The notes: generated from the letters alone by a model not told the origin. Shown: positions 25,932-34,790, numbered from the stretch's first letter. The stretch: 35,008 nucleotides of DNA from Flavobacterium sp. (GCA_025351785.1 JANXVF010000095.1:1-35008); one strand, 5' to 3'. Numbers and translations are program-made.

Positions 25932-26696
25932 ATGACAAAAGATGAATTAAAATCGTTTTTAGACGAAAAAGTCGAACAATATAACAATCCAAATTTCATC
26001 GAATCCGATCCAATTCAAATTCCGCATAGTTTTTCATTAAAAGAAGATATCGAAATTGCTGGGTTTCTTGCTGCAACAATTGCTTGGGGAAACCGAAAAA
26101 TGATTATCCAAAATTCTAAAAAAATGATCGATTTAATGGGAAATTCTCCTCATGATTTTGTCATGTCACATACTGAAAACGATTTGATTAAAATGGAAAA
26201 TTTTGTGCATCGTACTTTTAATAATCAAGATTTAAATACATTTATAAAAGGATTGAAGCACATTTATAAAAATCATAATGGTTTAGAACATATTTTTTCA
26301 AAAAATCAAGAAAATCATTCTTTACAAAAAAGCATATCTGAATTCAAGAAAATTTTTTTTGAAATTGAACATCAAACTCGAACACAAAAACATATTTCAG
26401 ATCCGTTAAATAATTCTGCTGCAAAGCGAATCAACATGTTTTTGCGTTGGATGGTTCGCAATGATACTAAAGGTGTCGATTTCGGAATTTGGAAATCAAT
26501 TCCAACATCGGTATTATCTTGTCCGTTAGACGTTCATTCTGGCAATGTAGCTCGAAAATTAGGTCTTTTAAACAGAAAACAAAATGATGCAAAAGCAGTA
26601 TTTGAATTGGATAAAAATTTGAGAAGTTTAGACAAAATAGATCCTGTAAAATATGATTTTGCACTGTTTGGTCTTGGCGTTTTTGAACGATTTTAA
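25932..26696 (+). CDS. TIGR02757 family protein (DUF2400), possible HhH-GPD-like fold
   Basis: 254 residues, matching the family length. Conserved segments are AGFLAATIAWGNRKMI (43-58), MFLRWMVRND (169-178), CPLDVHSGNVARKLGL (197-212) and KYDFALFGLGV (240-250). The family has no assigned function. The LDVHSGNVARKLGL segment (Asp200, His202) resembles the catalytic VDTH-x-x-R-V segment of endonuclease III-type DNA glycosylases, which is an inference about fold rather than demonstrated activity. It begins 3 nt after the preceding stop, so it is probably translationally coupled to the membrane-protein gene. Confidence 0.85.
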   Translation: MTKDELKSFLDEKVEQYNNPNFIESDPIQIPHSFSLKEDIEIAGFLAATIAWGNRKMIIQNSKKMIDLMGNSPHDFVMSHTENDLIKMENFVHRTFNNQDLNTFIKGLKHIYKNHNGLEHIFSKNQENHSLQKSISEFKKIFFEIEHQTRTQKHISDPLNNSAAKRINMFLRWMVRNDTKGVDFGIWKSIPTSVLSCPLDVHSGNVARKLGLLNRKQNDAKAVFELDKNLRSLDKIDPVKYDFALFGLGVFERF

Positions 26697-26719
26697 ATTG
26701 ATAAACCACAATTTTTTAA
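26695..26719 (+). terminator. Possible weak terminator after the TIGR02757 gene
   Basis: AAATTG (26695-26700) and CAATTT (26709-26714) form a 6-bp stem overlapping the stop codon, followed by a run of T. The stem is short and AT-rich. The next gene, udk, has its own -7 element, which supports a transcript break here. Confidence 0.35.
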
Positions 26720-26741
26720 TCTTAATTCTCATTTAAATTCC

Positions 26742-26749
26742 TATTTTTG
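26742..26749 (+). promoter_or_regulatory. -7 promoter element TATTTTTG for udk
   Basis: An exact TAnnTTTG match 26 nt before the udk start codon, giving a leader of about 20 nt. There is no TTG at the -33 spacing. It would drive the udk-divIC pair and possibly the downstream mutase genes. Confidence 0.55.
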
Positions 26750-26775
26750 CTAAAACCAAACACAACAAAACAAAG

Positions 26776-27384
26776 ATGTTAATAATAGGAATAGCTGGTG
26801 GCACTGGATCAGGAAAAACAACAGTTGTTCATCAAATAATGAATGAGTTACCTCAAACAGAAGTTGGAATAATTTCGCAAGATTCTTATTATAAGGAAAA
26901 TCACAATTTAGCTTTTGAAGAAAGAGCCTTGATAAATTTTGATCATCCTCGAGCTATCGATTTTGAATTATTGGTTGAACACTTAATAGCTTTAAAAAAA
27001 GGAGAAACAATAAATCAACCTGTTTATTCTTTTGTAACTCACAACAGAACCGAGGATACAATTGCTACTCATCCCAGAAAAGTAATGATAGTTGAAGGCA
27101 TATTGATTTTGGCAAATCCCGAACTAAGAGAACTTTTTGATATAAAAGTTTATGTTCATGCAGATTCTGATGAACGACTTATAAGACGATTGAAACGAGA
27201 TATTGCAGAACGCGGTCGAGATATGGAAGAAGTTTTAAATCGCTATCAAACAACCCTGAAACCAATGCATCAGCAATTTATAGAGCCTACAAAAGCTTTT
27301 GCCGATATCATTATTCCAAATGATAAATATAATAACGTGGCAATAGATGTAGTTAGAGCAGTTATCAATCAAAGATTAACCTAA
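26776..27384 (+). CDS. udk: Uridine kinase
   Basis: 202 residues, normal for Udk. The Walker A motif is GGTGSGKT (8-15). NFDHPRAIDFELL (54-66) and RRLKRDIAERGRDMEEVLNRYQ (about 136-157, the lid region) are hallmark uridine kinase segments, and the C-terminal PTKAFADIIIPN is also typical. It phosphorylates uridine and cytidine to the monophosphates in pyrimidine salvage. It is followed after 18 nt by the divIC-like gene, an arrangement I recall from other Flavobacteria. Confidence 0.96.
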   Translation: MLIIGIAGGTGSGKTTVVHQIMNELPQTEVGIISQDSYYKENHNLAFEERALINFDHPRAIDFELLVEHLIALKKGETINQPVYSFVTHNRTEDTIATHPRKVMIVEGILILANPELRELFDIKVYVHADSDERLIRRLKRDIAERGRDMEEVLNRYQTTLKPMHQQFIEPTKAFADIIIPNDKYNNVAIDVVRAVINQRLT

Positions 27385-27402
27385 ATTTCGTACATTGCTT
27401 CA

Positions 27403-27756
27403 ATGAAAAAATGGTATCAAAACCTTATTTTAAGTTATCCATTTCTAAAATTTTTAGGAAGTAGATACACTATTGTGATGATTTTTTTTATTGTATGGAT
27501 GCTGTTTCTAGACAACTATTCATATTTAGATCAAAGGATTTTAGATAATCAAATTGATGAGTTAGAAGCAAACAAAAATTATTATCAAGTAGAAATTGCA
27601 AAAGACAAACAAAGCATAAAAAATTTGAATAACCCAGGACAAATAGAAAAATATGCTCGAGAAAAATATTATATGAAACGTGATAGTGAAGATGTTTATA
27701 TTATTGATATTGAAGAGGATAGAATTAATGATAGTTTAGAAAAACTAAAACAATAA
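27403..27756 (+). CDS. Septum formation initiator (FtsB/DivIC family)
   Basis: 117 residues: a short cytoplasmic N-terminus, one membrane helix (about 19-37), a coiled coil (about 42-75) and the family C-terminal motif NPGQIEKYAREKYYMKRDSEDVYII (77-101). FtsB/DivIC proteins sit in the inner membrane and form the FtsQ-FtsL-FtsB subcomplex of the divisome. Length and domain order are standard. It is probably cotranscribed with udk (18-nt gap). A 123-nt gap without an exact promoter box separates it from the mutase genes. Confidence 0.92.
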   Translation: MKKWYQNLILSYPFLKFLGSRYTIVMIFFIVWMLFLDNYSYLDQRILDNQIDELEANKNYYQVEIAKDKQSIKNLNNPGQIEKYAREKYYMKRDSEDVYIIDIEEDRINDSLEKLKQ

Positions 27757-27879
27757 GTAAGTAATCATAAATTGATTTTTTTTGAAATAGTATTTGATTT
27801 AAGATGATAATCGAGTTATTGTTATGTCACTATTTAAAACAAAATTAATTCCGTTTAAGTAAAATTAAATTTAAAATTA

Positions 27880-29259
27880 ATGTCAAAATCTAATAAAAAA
27901 CATTTTTCAGATTTTAATTCAGTTTCTACAAAACAGTGGAAACAACAAATTCAATATGATTTAAAAGGAGACGATTATAATGAAACTTTAGTATGGGAAA
28001 GTCCCGAAGGAATTAAAATAAAACCATTTTACAACAGTGACGATTTAGATAATTCTCTTATTAATTTAAACCCTTCGACCGAGGTAAGCAAATTTGAAAT
28101 TTTACAAAAAATTTATGTTTATGATGTTTTAAAATCAAACAAACGCGCTTTAGAAACTTTAACTCGCGGCGCCGAAAGTATTTATTTTACAATAGAAAAT
28201 GAAACTATCTCGATTGAAGATTTAATGGAAAATCTTCCCGCAGAAAATGTAAATTATTATTTCAATTTATCATTTTTATCTATCGATTTTGTTTCTAAAT
28301 TAAATGCATTTGCAAATCAACATAAAGTTAAAATTTTTATTCTCAACGATGTTATCCATCAGCTAACAAAAGACGGTAATTGGTTTGAAAATATTGATAA
28401 AGATTTTGAAAAAATTAATAGTATTGCTCAAACAAGTACAAATTCGTTTTTGAACTGTAATGCAACTATTTACCAAAATGCTGGTGCAAATATGGTGCAA
28501 CAACTCGCTTACACTCTTGCACATACAAACGAATATTTCAATAGAATTCCAACCATAAAACATCCTATCGCAATAGAAGTTTCTGTTGGAACTAATTATT
28601 TCTTCGAGATTGCAAAACTGCGAGCTTTAAGACTATTGTTTAATACTGTAGCCAAAGAATATGATCATGATTTAGAATGTCATTTAATTGTTACACCTAC
28701 AAAACGAAACAAAACATTGTATGATTATAACGTAAACATGTTGAGAACTACTACCGAATGTATGAGTGCAATTCTGGGTGGTGCAAATGCAATTTCAAAT
28801 TTAGCTTACGATAATTTGTATCACAAAGACAACGAATTTGGTGACCGGATTTCTAGAAATCAATTAATACTATTGAAAAAAGAAAGCTATTTCAACATAG
28901 TTGACAATCCTGCAGACGGAGCTTATTATATTGAATCGTTAACCAATCAATTGGCAGAAAAAGCGCTTCAATTATTTAAAGAAATTGAACTAAATGGTGG
29001 TTTTATCAACCAACTGATTGAAGGTAAAATTCAAAATAAAATCAGCGAAAGCGCAAAAAAAGAACAAGAGTTATTCGACTCTGGAAAAGAAATTTTATTA
29101 GGTACCAATAAATATCCTAACAAAAATGACAAGATGAAACACGATTTAGAATTATATCCATTTGTAAAACAAAATCCAAGAAAAACGCTCATCACTCCAA
29201 TAATAGAAAAAAGACTGGCAGAGAAATTAGAACAAGAACGATTAGCTAAAGAAGCTTAA
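27880..29259 (+). CDS. mutA: Methylmalonyl-CoA mutase small (beta) subunit
   Basis: 459 residues, homologous to the TIM-barrel half of the catalytic subunit (YYIESLTNQLAEKALQLF, LRTTTECMSAILGGANAIS). The C-terminal B12-binding domain is absent and there is no DxHxxG motif. It therefore cannot bind cobalamin by itself and should act as the structural, non-catalytic partner of the heterodimer. The Propionibacterium small subunit is longer and keeps a degenerate B12 domain. It lies 3 nt upstream of mutB, so the two are co-translated at matched levels. Confidence 0.9.
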   Translation: MSKSNKKHFSDFNSVSTKQWKQQIQYDLKGDDYNETLVWESPEGIKIKPFYNSDDLDNSLINLNPSTEVSKFEILQKIYVYDVLKSNKRALETLTRGAESIYFTIENETISIEDLMENLPAENVNYYFNLSFLSIDFVSKLNAFANQHKVKIFILNDVIHQLTKDGNWFENIDKDFEKINSIAQTSTNSFLNCNATIYQNAGANMVQQLAYTLAHTNEYFNRIPTIKHPIAIEVSVGTNYFFEIAKLRALRLLFNTVAKEYDHDLECHLIVTPTKRNKTLYDYNVNMLRTTTECMSAILGGANAISNLAYDNLYHKDNEFGDRISRNQLILLKKESYFNIVDNPADGAYYIESLTNQLAEKALQLFKEIELNGGFINQLIEGKIQNKISESAKKEQELFDSGKEILLGTNKYPNKNDKMKHDLELYPFVKQNPRKTLITPIIEKRLAEKLEQERLAKEA

Positions 29260-29262
29260 CCC

Positions 29263-31389
29263 ATGAGAAAGAATATTCAAAATTTAAAATTATCATATTC
29301 ATCAGACATAAAAGTTAAAACTTCTAAAACTGAACCACTTTTTCAAACAGCAGAAGGAATAATTTTAAAAACAACATATTCCAAACAAGATATTGAAAAT
29401 TTAGAACATTTAAATTTCGGAGCAGGAATTGCGCCTTATTTGCGTGGGCCATATTCTACAATGTTTGTAAGACGACCTTGGACAATTCGTCAATATGCAG
29501 GATTTTCTACTGCACAAGAAAGTAATGCATTTTATCGTAGAAATCTTGAAGCAGGACAAAAAGGTCTTTCGGTAGCTTTTGATTTGCCTACACATAGAGG
29601 GTATGATTCCGATCATGAGCGCGTAGTTGGCGATGTAGGTAAAGCAGGTGTTGCCATAGATTCTGTTGAAGATATGAAAGTTTTATTTGACAAAATTCCG
29701 TTAAACGAAATGTCAGTTTCAATGACAATGAATGGAGCAGTTTTGCCTATAATGGCTTTTTATATCGTTGCTGCAGAAGAACAAGGAGTTTCGCCAGAGC
29801 AACTTTCAGGAACCATACAAAATGATATTTTGAAAGAATTTATGGTTCGCAACACTTATATATATCCACCAAAACCATCTATGCAAATTATAGCTGCTAT
29901 TTTTGAATATACTAGCAAGAAAATGCCAAAGTTTAACTCGATATCTATTTCTGGTTATCACATCCAAGAAGCTGGAGGCACAGCCGATATTGAATTGGCA
30001 TATACACTTGCAGACGGTTTAGAATATATTCGAAAAGGACTGGCAACTGGAATGAAAATTGACGATTTTGCTCCTCGCCTCTCGTTTTTTTGGGGAATTG
30101 GTATGAATCATTTTATGGAAATTGCAAAACTTCGAGCGGGTAGAATGTTATGGGCCAAATTGCTAAAACAATTCAATCCAAAAGATGAAAAATCATTGGC
30201 ATTACGAACCCATTGTCAAACTTCTGGGTGGAGTTTAACAGAGCAAGATCCTTTTAATAATGTGGCTAGAACAACAATCGAAGGATTGGCAGCAGCACTA
30301 GGAGGAACTCAATCGCTACATACAAATGCTCTTGACGAAGCCATTGCATTACCAACCGATTTTTCGGCTCGAATTGCAAGAAATACACAAATATATTTGC
30401 AAGAAGAAACTAAAATTACCAAAACTGTAGATCCATGGGCTGGAAGTTATTATGTAGAAAGTCTTACTAAAGAAATTGCAGATAAAGCTTGGGAATTAAT
30501 TCAAGAAGTTGAAGAATTGGGAGGCATGACCAAAGCTATCGAAGCTGGAATTCCGAAATTACGTATTGAAGAAGCTGCAGCAAGAAAGCAAGCAAGAATT
30601 GATAGTAATCAAGATATAATTGTTGGCATAAATAAATATAGATTAGAAAAAGAAGATCCACTGCATATTTTGGATGTTGATAATCAAATGGTTCGTAGAC
30701 AACAAATAGAACAATTAGATGAAATTAAAGCAACCCGCAATGCAGAAAAAGTTGCCAATTCGCTGAAAAAATTAACCCTTTGTGCACAGACTGGAGAAGG
30801 TAACTTACTAGAAATTGCCGTTGAAGGAGCCAGAAACAGAGCAACTCTTGGCGAAATTAGCGATGCGCTAGAAATAGCTTTTGGAAGATACAAAGCACAA
30901 ATAAAAACATTTAGTGGCGTGTATAGTAAAGAAATAAAAAACGATGAAAGCTTTGAGCAAGCCAAACAATTGGCAAATAAATTTGCAAAAAAAGAAGGGC
31001 GAAGACCACGTATTATGATTGCCAAAATGGGACAAGACGGACACGATCGTGGTGCCAAAGTTGTAGCAACAGGTTATGCCGATGTAGGTTTTGATGTAGA
31101 TATTGGTCCGTTGTTTCAAACACCTGCCGAAGCAGCAAAACAAGCTGTAGAAAACGATGTTCACATTCTAGGAATATCATCACTTGCAGCGGGACATAAA
31201 ACCTTGGTTCCTCAAGTAATTGACGAGTTAAAAAAATATGGTAGAGAAGATATTATGGTAATTGTGGGCGGTGTAATTCCTGCACAAGATTATCAATTTC
31301 TATTTGATGCTGGTGCTGTTGCAGTTTTTGGCCCAGGAACTAAAATAAGTGAGGCTGCCATAAGTATTTTGGAAGTTTTAATGGCATAA
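29263..31389 (+). CDS. mutB: Methylmalonyl-CoA mutase large (alpha) subunit
   Basis: 708 residues. The TIM-barrel domain (about 40-560) has the substrate/radical residues Tyr78 (RQYAGF) and His233 ([10 protein letters not shown]). The cobalamin-binding domain (about 580-708) carries DGHDRG with His594 as the axial cobalt ligand, then [14 protein letters not shown] and [11 protein letters not shown]. It interconverts (R)-methylmalonyl-CoA and succinyl-CoA with adenosylcobalamin, in propionate or branched-chain degradation or in reverse. The MeaB/ArgK chaperone and epimerase genes are not in the window. The gene is convergent with the helicase gene, with 7 nt between stops. Confidence 0.97.
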   Translation: MRKNIQNLKLSYSSDIKVKTSKTEPLFQTAEGIILKTTYSKQDIENLEHLNFGAGIAPYLRGPYSTMFVRRPWTIRQYAGFSTAQESNAFYRRNLEAGQKGLSVAFDLPTHRGYDSDHERVVGDVGKAGVAIDSVEDMKVLFDKIPLNEMSVSMTMNGAVLPIMAFYIVAAEEQGVSPEQLSGTIQNDILKEFMVRNTYIYPPKPSMQIIAAIFEYTSKKMPKFNSISISGYHIQEAGGTADIELAYTLADGLEYIRKGLATGMKIDDFAPRLSFFWGIGMNHFMEIAKLRAGRMLWAKLLKQFNPKDEKSLALRTHCQTSGWSLTEQDPFNNVARTTIEGLAAALGGTQSLHTNALDEAIALPTDFSARIARNTQIYLQEETKITKTVDPWAGSYYVESLTKEIADKAWELIQEVEELGGMTKAIEAGIPKLRIEEAAARKQARIDSNQDIIVGINKYRLEKEDPLHILDVDNQMVRRQQIEQLDEIKATRNAEKVANSLKKLTLCAQTGEGNLLEIAVEGARNRATLGEISDALEIAFGRYKAQIKTFSGVYSKEIKNDESFEQAKQLANKFAKKEGRRPRIMIAKMGQDGHDRGAKVVATGYADVGFDVDIGPLFQTPAEAAKQAVENDVHILGISSLAAGHKTLVPQVIDELKKYGREDIMVIVGGVIPAQDYQFLFDAGAVAVFGPGTKISEAAISILEVLMA

Positions 31390-31391
31390 TA

Positions 31392-31411
31392 AATTTTTAA
31401 CTATAAAAATT
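31392..31411. terminator. Possible A/T-only hairpin between mutB and the helicase gene
   Basis: AATTTTTA (31392-31399) and TAAAAATT (31404-31411) form an 8-bp stem with a 4-nt loop, lying in the convergent junction and overlapping the end of the helicase gene. It is symmetric and could stop both transcripts, but has no G/C pairs, so the stem would be unstable. Confidence 0.3.
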
Positions 31412-32812
31412 ATCATCCTTAAATCCTATCAAATAAAGCTTATCTTTTGCCCGAGTAATTGCAGTATATAGCCAGCGAATATAATCTTTATCGATTCCGT
31501 TTGGCAAATATGGTTGTTCTACAAAAACGGTATTCCACTGCCCACCTTGACTTTTATGGCAGGTTATTGCATATGAAAACTTTACTTGTAGAGCATTAAA
31601 AAATTCATTTTCTTTTACTTTTTGGAACCGTTTAAATTTAGTTTCGTTTTCATAATCTTTCATAACTTCTTGGTATAACAAATTAGATTCTTCGTAAGTT
31701 AATGATGGTGATTCGCTAGTAATGGTATTTAATAATAAAATGGTTTCAAGAGGTTTTTGATTAGGATAATCAATCATTCTAACCTTTACTTTTGCAAAAT
31801 TAAAACCGTATAATTCTTTAAAACTAAAAATTTCTAATACCTCGATAATATCCCCATTGGCTATAAATCCAGCAGTATCAGATTCTTTAAGCCAAAAATA
31901 ATTATTTTTTACTACCATCAAAAAATCGCCAACTGATAGATCACTTTCTTTATCAAGAATTTTTGTTCTAATTTGTTGATTGTATTGATTGGCACGTTTA
32001 TTTGACCTCACAATAAAAGCAGTATCTTCGATACTATAATTACTATATGCCTGATTTATTGCATCTTGAATATCATATCCGTCAGATAGCCGAACAATAT
32101 CCTTAAAACGCTTGAGATTAAATTTAAAATTATCAATAAAATTACTCTTCAAAATTTCGCGAAGCTCGGTTGCATTATATAAAATTCCCGAGTTTTCCTC
32201 CTGTCTCATTACCTCATCTAACTCGATTGTTTTTACATTTTTAGAGTAATTTAGTTCTAGTGTATCACAATTTAAAGCAGGAGAAATGTCTAAATGAACT
32301 GGCGGAAGTTGGGCAGTATCGCCAATGAGAATCATTTTACAATCTACACCAGAATAAACATAAGAAATTAAATCGTCGAGTAAAGAACCATTTTCATAGA
32401 GTTTAGACTCAGAATTTATATCAGAAATCATCGAAGCTTCGTCAATAATAAAGATTGTATTTTTGTGCTTGTTTTGTTGCATTGTAAAATTTACACCACC
32501 AGCAGAACCTTTTTTGGGAAAATATATTTTTTTGTGAATTGTAAACGCTGGTTTGTTAGAATAATTTGAAATTACTTTGGCCGCTCTCCCTGTTGGTGCC
32601 AGTAAAACATACTTCTTATTTATTTCTATCAAATTATTTACAATTGTAGATATTACAGTAGTTTTACCAGTACCTGCATATCCTTTGAGAACAAAAATTT
32701 CATCATTATTAAAATTGGTTAGAAAATCGGAGATTTTTTGAAAAAAAATCTCCTGTTTTAAAGTAGGATTAAACGGGAAATTTTTGGAAAGTATGGTATA
32801 GAAATTTTTCAA
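31397..32812 (-). CDS. RecD/Dda-like superfamily 1B DNA helicase
   Basis: 471 residues with a full set of SF1B motifs: Walker A GYAGTGKTT (44-52), Ia LAPTGRAAK (71-79), Walker B IIDEAS (122-127), III GDTAQLPPV (164-172), V/Va FSYAITCHKSQGGQW (412-426) and VI WLYTAITRAKD (447-457). It lacks the N-terminal RecB-binding or helix-hairpin extension of RecD and RecD2, making it a compact Dda-like 5'-3' helicase by analogy. No RecB/RecC genes are nearby. It is monocistronic, with the divergent small gene at 32931 on the other side. Confidence 0.9.
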   Translation of the reverse strand: MKNFYTILSKNFPFNPTLKQEIFFQKISDFLTNFNNDEIFVLKGYAGTGKTTVISTIVNNLIEINKKYVLLAPTGRAAKVISNYSNKPAFTIHKKIYFPKKGSAGGVNFTMQQNKHKNTIFIIDEASMISDINSESKLYENGSLLDDLISYVYSGVDCKMILIGDTAQLPPVHLDISPALNCDTLELNYSKNVKTIELDEVMRQEENSGILYNATELREILKSNFIDNFKFNLKRFKDIVRLSDGYDIQDAINQAYSNYSIEDTAFIVRSNKRANQYNQQIRTKILDKESDLSVGDFLMVVKNNYFWLKESDTAGFIANGDIIEVLEIFSFKELYGFNFAKVKVRMIDYPNQKPLETILLLNTITSESPSLTYEESNLLYQEVMKDYENETKFKRFQKVKENEFFNALQVKFSYAITCHKSQGGQWNTVFVEQPYLPNGIDKDYIRWLYTAITRAKDKLYLIGFKDDNFYS

Positions 32813-32908
32813 AGTTGCACTGTAATTATATGTCTAATTGGATATAGATTTGTAAATATACTATTTATTAGTAGCAATTGAAATGAAATTTAAATCGCTG
32901 AAGATTAT

Positions 32909-32916
32909 TATCTTTG
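32909..32916 (+). promoter_or_regulatory. -7 promoter element TATCTTTG for the 48-residue protein
   Basis: An exact TAnnTTTG match 14 nt before the ATG at 32931. A TTG occurs at 32878-32880, but at 28 nt it is too far for the usual -33 spacing. The box falls inside the longer frame starting at 32883, which argues that frame's N-terminal part is not translated. Confidence 0.6.
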
Positions 32917-32930
32917 TTAAAATTTACTTG

Positions 32931-33077
32931 ATGTTTAAAATACTAGCAAAATTAAATAAAGTACTATTGCCTAGTTTATCTAAAAGTCAAATAGACTTAT
33001 CTAGAGCAAAAAAATGGCAGAAAATACTGATAGCATGGAGGTATTTTGTAACAACTAGATCACTACACGATACATAG
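32931..33077 (+). CDS. Small basic protein of unknown function (48 residues)
   Basis: I chose the ATG at 32931 because the TATCTTTG promoter box lies 14 nt upstream; the longer frame from 32883 would start before the promoter. The 48 residues are strongly basic with an amphipathic start (MFKILAKLNKVLLPSLSK) and a conserved-looking end (WRYFVTTRSL). The composition and pattern look like small basic proteins I recall next to tRNA genes in Flavobacteria, but I cannot name the family. It lies 92 nt upstream of tRNA-Arg, which has its own promoter. Being short, it could be missed by standard gene calling. Confidence 0.65.
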   Translation: MFKILAKLNKVLLPSLSKSQIDLSRAKKWQKILIAWRYFVTTRSLHDT

Positions 33078-33126
33078 AATTGAAAGTTGGAGTTAAAATA
33101 AATATTTAAATTTTAATTTTTTAAAT

Positions 33127-33156
33127 TTGTGTTATTCATAAGAAATTCTATCTTTG
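33127..33156 (+). promoter_or_regulatory. Flavobacterium-type promoter of tRNA-Arg
   Basis: TTG at 33127-33129 and TATCTTTG at 33149-33156 are separated by 19 nt, matching the TTG-N(17-23)-TAnnTTTG consensus of this phylum in both halves. Transcription would start about 33162, a few bases before the tRNA at 33170. This is the clearest promoter in the window. Confidence 0.85.
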
Positions 33157-33169
33157 CACTCACAAAAAA

Positions 33170-33243
33170 GGCCACGTGGCGCAACTGAATAGCGCACTTG
33201 ATTACGGCTCAAGAGGTTGCTGGTTTGAATCCAGCCGCGGTCA
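33170..33243 (+). tRNA. tRNA-Arg (anticodon ACG)
   Basis: A full cloverleaf can be drawn. Acceptor GGCCACG pairs with CGCGGTC (33236-33242), D stem is GCGC/GCGC, anticodon stem CTTGA/TCAAG with loop TTACGGC (anticodon ACG at 33204-33206), variable loop AGGTT, and T arm GCTGG-TTTGAAT-CCAGC. The discriminator base is A and CCA is not encoded. A34 would be edited to inosine by TadA to read CGU/CGC/CGA. The acceptor stem has a G2-U71 wobble and an A5-C68 mismatch, which is unusual; the other stems are perfect. Confidence 0.93.
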
Positions 33244-33246
33244 CAG

Positions 33247-33285
33247 AAAAGAAAACCCAACTTTATTAAGTTGGGTTTTCTTTTT
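33247..33285. terminator. Strong bidirectional terminator after tRNA-Arg
   Basis: GAAAACCCAACTT (33251-33263) and AAGTTGGGTTTTC (33268-33280) form a 13-bp perfect stem with a TATT loop, flanked by A-runs and T-runs. It lies just past the tRNA and just past the stop of the convergent AAA+ gene at 33293, so it should serve both. Confidence 0.95.
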
Positions 33286-33292
33286 AAATAAA

Positions 33293-34750
33293 CTATAATT
33301 TACTGATGTAACTTCCATACAAATCTTTAAACTGATAGCCAGTATCTACTCTATCTTTACTCAGTTTGTCATATTCTACCAATCCCCAAAGTACAAATTC
33401 TTTCAAAAAATATTTATCTTCTTTGGCAATTGTAGGTTGATATTTCTGGATTAAATTCTCTAGCGGTTGCACTGCATCTAGCTGATTTTTATATTCTTCG
33501 TCGGTAGCATCGTCAAGTAATTCAAATCCTGTTTCTGTAAAAAACCATTCTAATACTTTCGCAAACGGACTTGCATCTGCATCACGTTCTAATTTCTCTA
33601 TTTTTGGGAAATATGCTGGGAAAAAAGTATGAATAGCATCACTTATAAGATGTTGTGCTACTAAGGCAGCTCCTTCTTGCTCACCTTCATAAACCAACTC
33701 TACCTTACCCGTAATTGCTGGAATTATTCCCATAAAATCAGAAAGCCTTACAACTGTAGTTTCCACACCAGCTTTTAAAGCTCGACGCTCGGCTGTACTT
33801 AATAAATTTTCGTAGGCAGTAATACTCAATCTTGCACTCACACCGCTTTTATTGTCGATATATTCACTTTCTCGAGCTTCAAAAACTATTTGTTCTAACA
33901 AATCTTTGGCTAGATTAGGAACGTAAACTGCATTTAACTGCTCCATATTTGCGCCCACTTCCTGCTCTGTTATTGTTCTGGCAATTTGAATATTTTCGGG
34001 ATAATGCGTCAAAATTTGAGAACCTATTCTGTCTTTTAATGGTGTAACTATACTTCCACGATTTGTATAATCTTCAGGATTTGCAGTAAATACAAACTGC
34101 ATATCGAGTGGCATTCTTAGTTTAAAACCCCGAATTTGTATATCGCCTTCTTGCAAAATATTGAATAAAGCAACTTGAATTCGAGCTTGCAAATCTGGCA
34201 ATTCATTAATTACAAAAATGCAACGGTTTGCTCTTGGAATCATCCCAAAATGAATCACTCGATCATCAGCATACGATAATTTTAAATTGGCCGCTTTTAT
34301 TGGGTCAACATCGCCTATTAAATCTGCAACAGTAACATCTGGTGTTGCTAATTTTTCTGAAAATCGGTCGTTTCTGTGCAACCAAGATATTGGAGTATCA
34401 TTTCCTTTCTCGGCAATCAAATCTTTAGCAAATCGAGAAATAGGATTCAAAGGATCGTCATTAATTTCTGAACCCAAAACTACTGGAATGTATTCGTCTA
34501 GCAATTCTACCATTTTTCGAGCCAATCGGGTTTTTGCTTGACCTCTAAGTCCTAATAAATTAATATTATGACGCGACAAAATAGCGCGTTCTAATTCGGG
34601 AATTACTGTGTTTTCAAAACCGTGAACTCCTTCAAAAACTGGTTTTCCAGATTTTATTTTCTCTCGTAAATTATCTCGTAATTCGTCTTTAATTGATTTT
34701 GATTTGTATCCAAACGCAACTAATGCGCCAAGTGTTTTTATATCTTTCAT
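33293..34750 (-). CDS. AAA+ ATPase, magnesium chelatase ChlI/MoxR-like
   Basis: 485 residues. Walker A is GLRGQAKT (67-74). Walker B is CIFVINE (177-183), with Asn182 in place of the usual Asp. A sensor-1 type segment FTANPEDYTNRG (221-232) and PLKDRIGSQI (Arg241) follow. This matches a Bacteroidota protein group usually labelled magnesium chelatase or AAA family. Such ATPases normally work with a von Willebrand factor A protein to remodel or metallate a target. No vWA gene is downstream, where the gene converges on the tRNA terminator; a partner might lie beyond the right edge. No chlorophyll or cobalamin synthesis context is present. Its upstream region is taken up by a 21-bp tandem array. 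Confidence 0.85.
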   Translation of the reverse strand: MKDIKTLGALVAFGYKSKSIKDELRDNLREKIKSGKPVFEGVHGFENTVIPELERAILSRHNINLLGLRGQAKTRLARKMVELLDEYIPVVLGSEINDDPLNPISRFAKDLIAEKGNDTPISWLHRNDRFSEKLATPDVTVADLIGDVDPIKAANLKLSYADDRVIHFGMIPRANRCIFVINELPDLQARIQVALFNILQEGDIQIRGFKLRMPLDMQFVFTANPEDYTNRGSIVTPLKDRIGSQILTHYPENIQIARTITEQEVGANMEQLNAVYVPNLAKDLLEQIVFEARESEYIDNKSGVSARLSITAYENLLSTAERRALKAGVETTVVRLSDFMGIIPAITGKVELVYEGEQEGAALVAQHLISDAIHTFFPAYFPKIEKLERDADASPFAKVLEWFFTETGFELLDDATDEEYKNQLDAVQPLENLIQKYQPTIAKEDKYFLKEFVLWGLVEYDKLSKDRVDTGYQFKDLYGSYISKL

Positions 34751-34790
34751 ATTGTATTTTATACTTTCTTAATTTTTTACTCTTCTCATC

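Noticed and set aside
30684..31164. Minus-strand open frames inside mutB
   Set aside because: They are out-of-frame shadows of a strongly conserved gene, with Cys/Ser/Phe-rich translations typical of antisense reading.
31397..32812. RecBCD subunit RecD
   Set aside because: At 471 residues it lacks RecD N-terminal extensions and has no recB or recC neighbours; it is better described as a compact RecD/Dda-like helicase.
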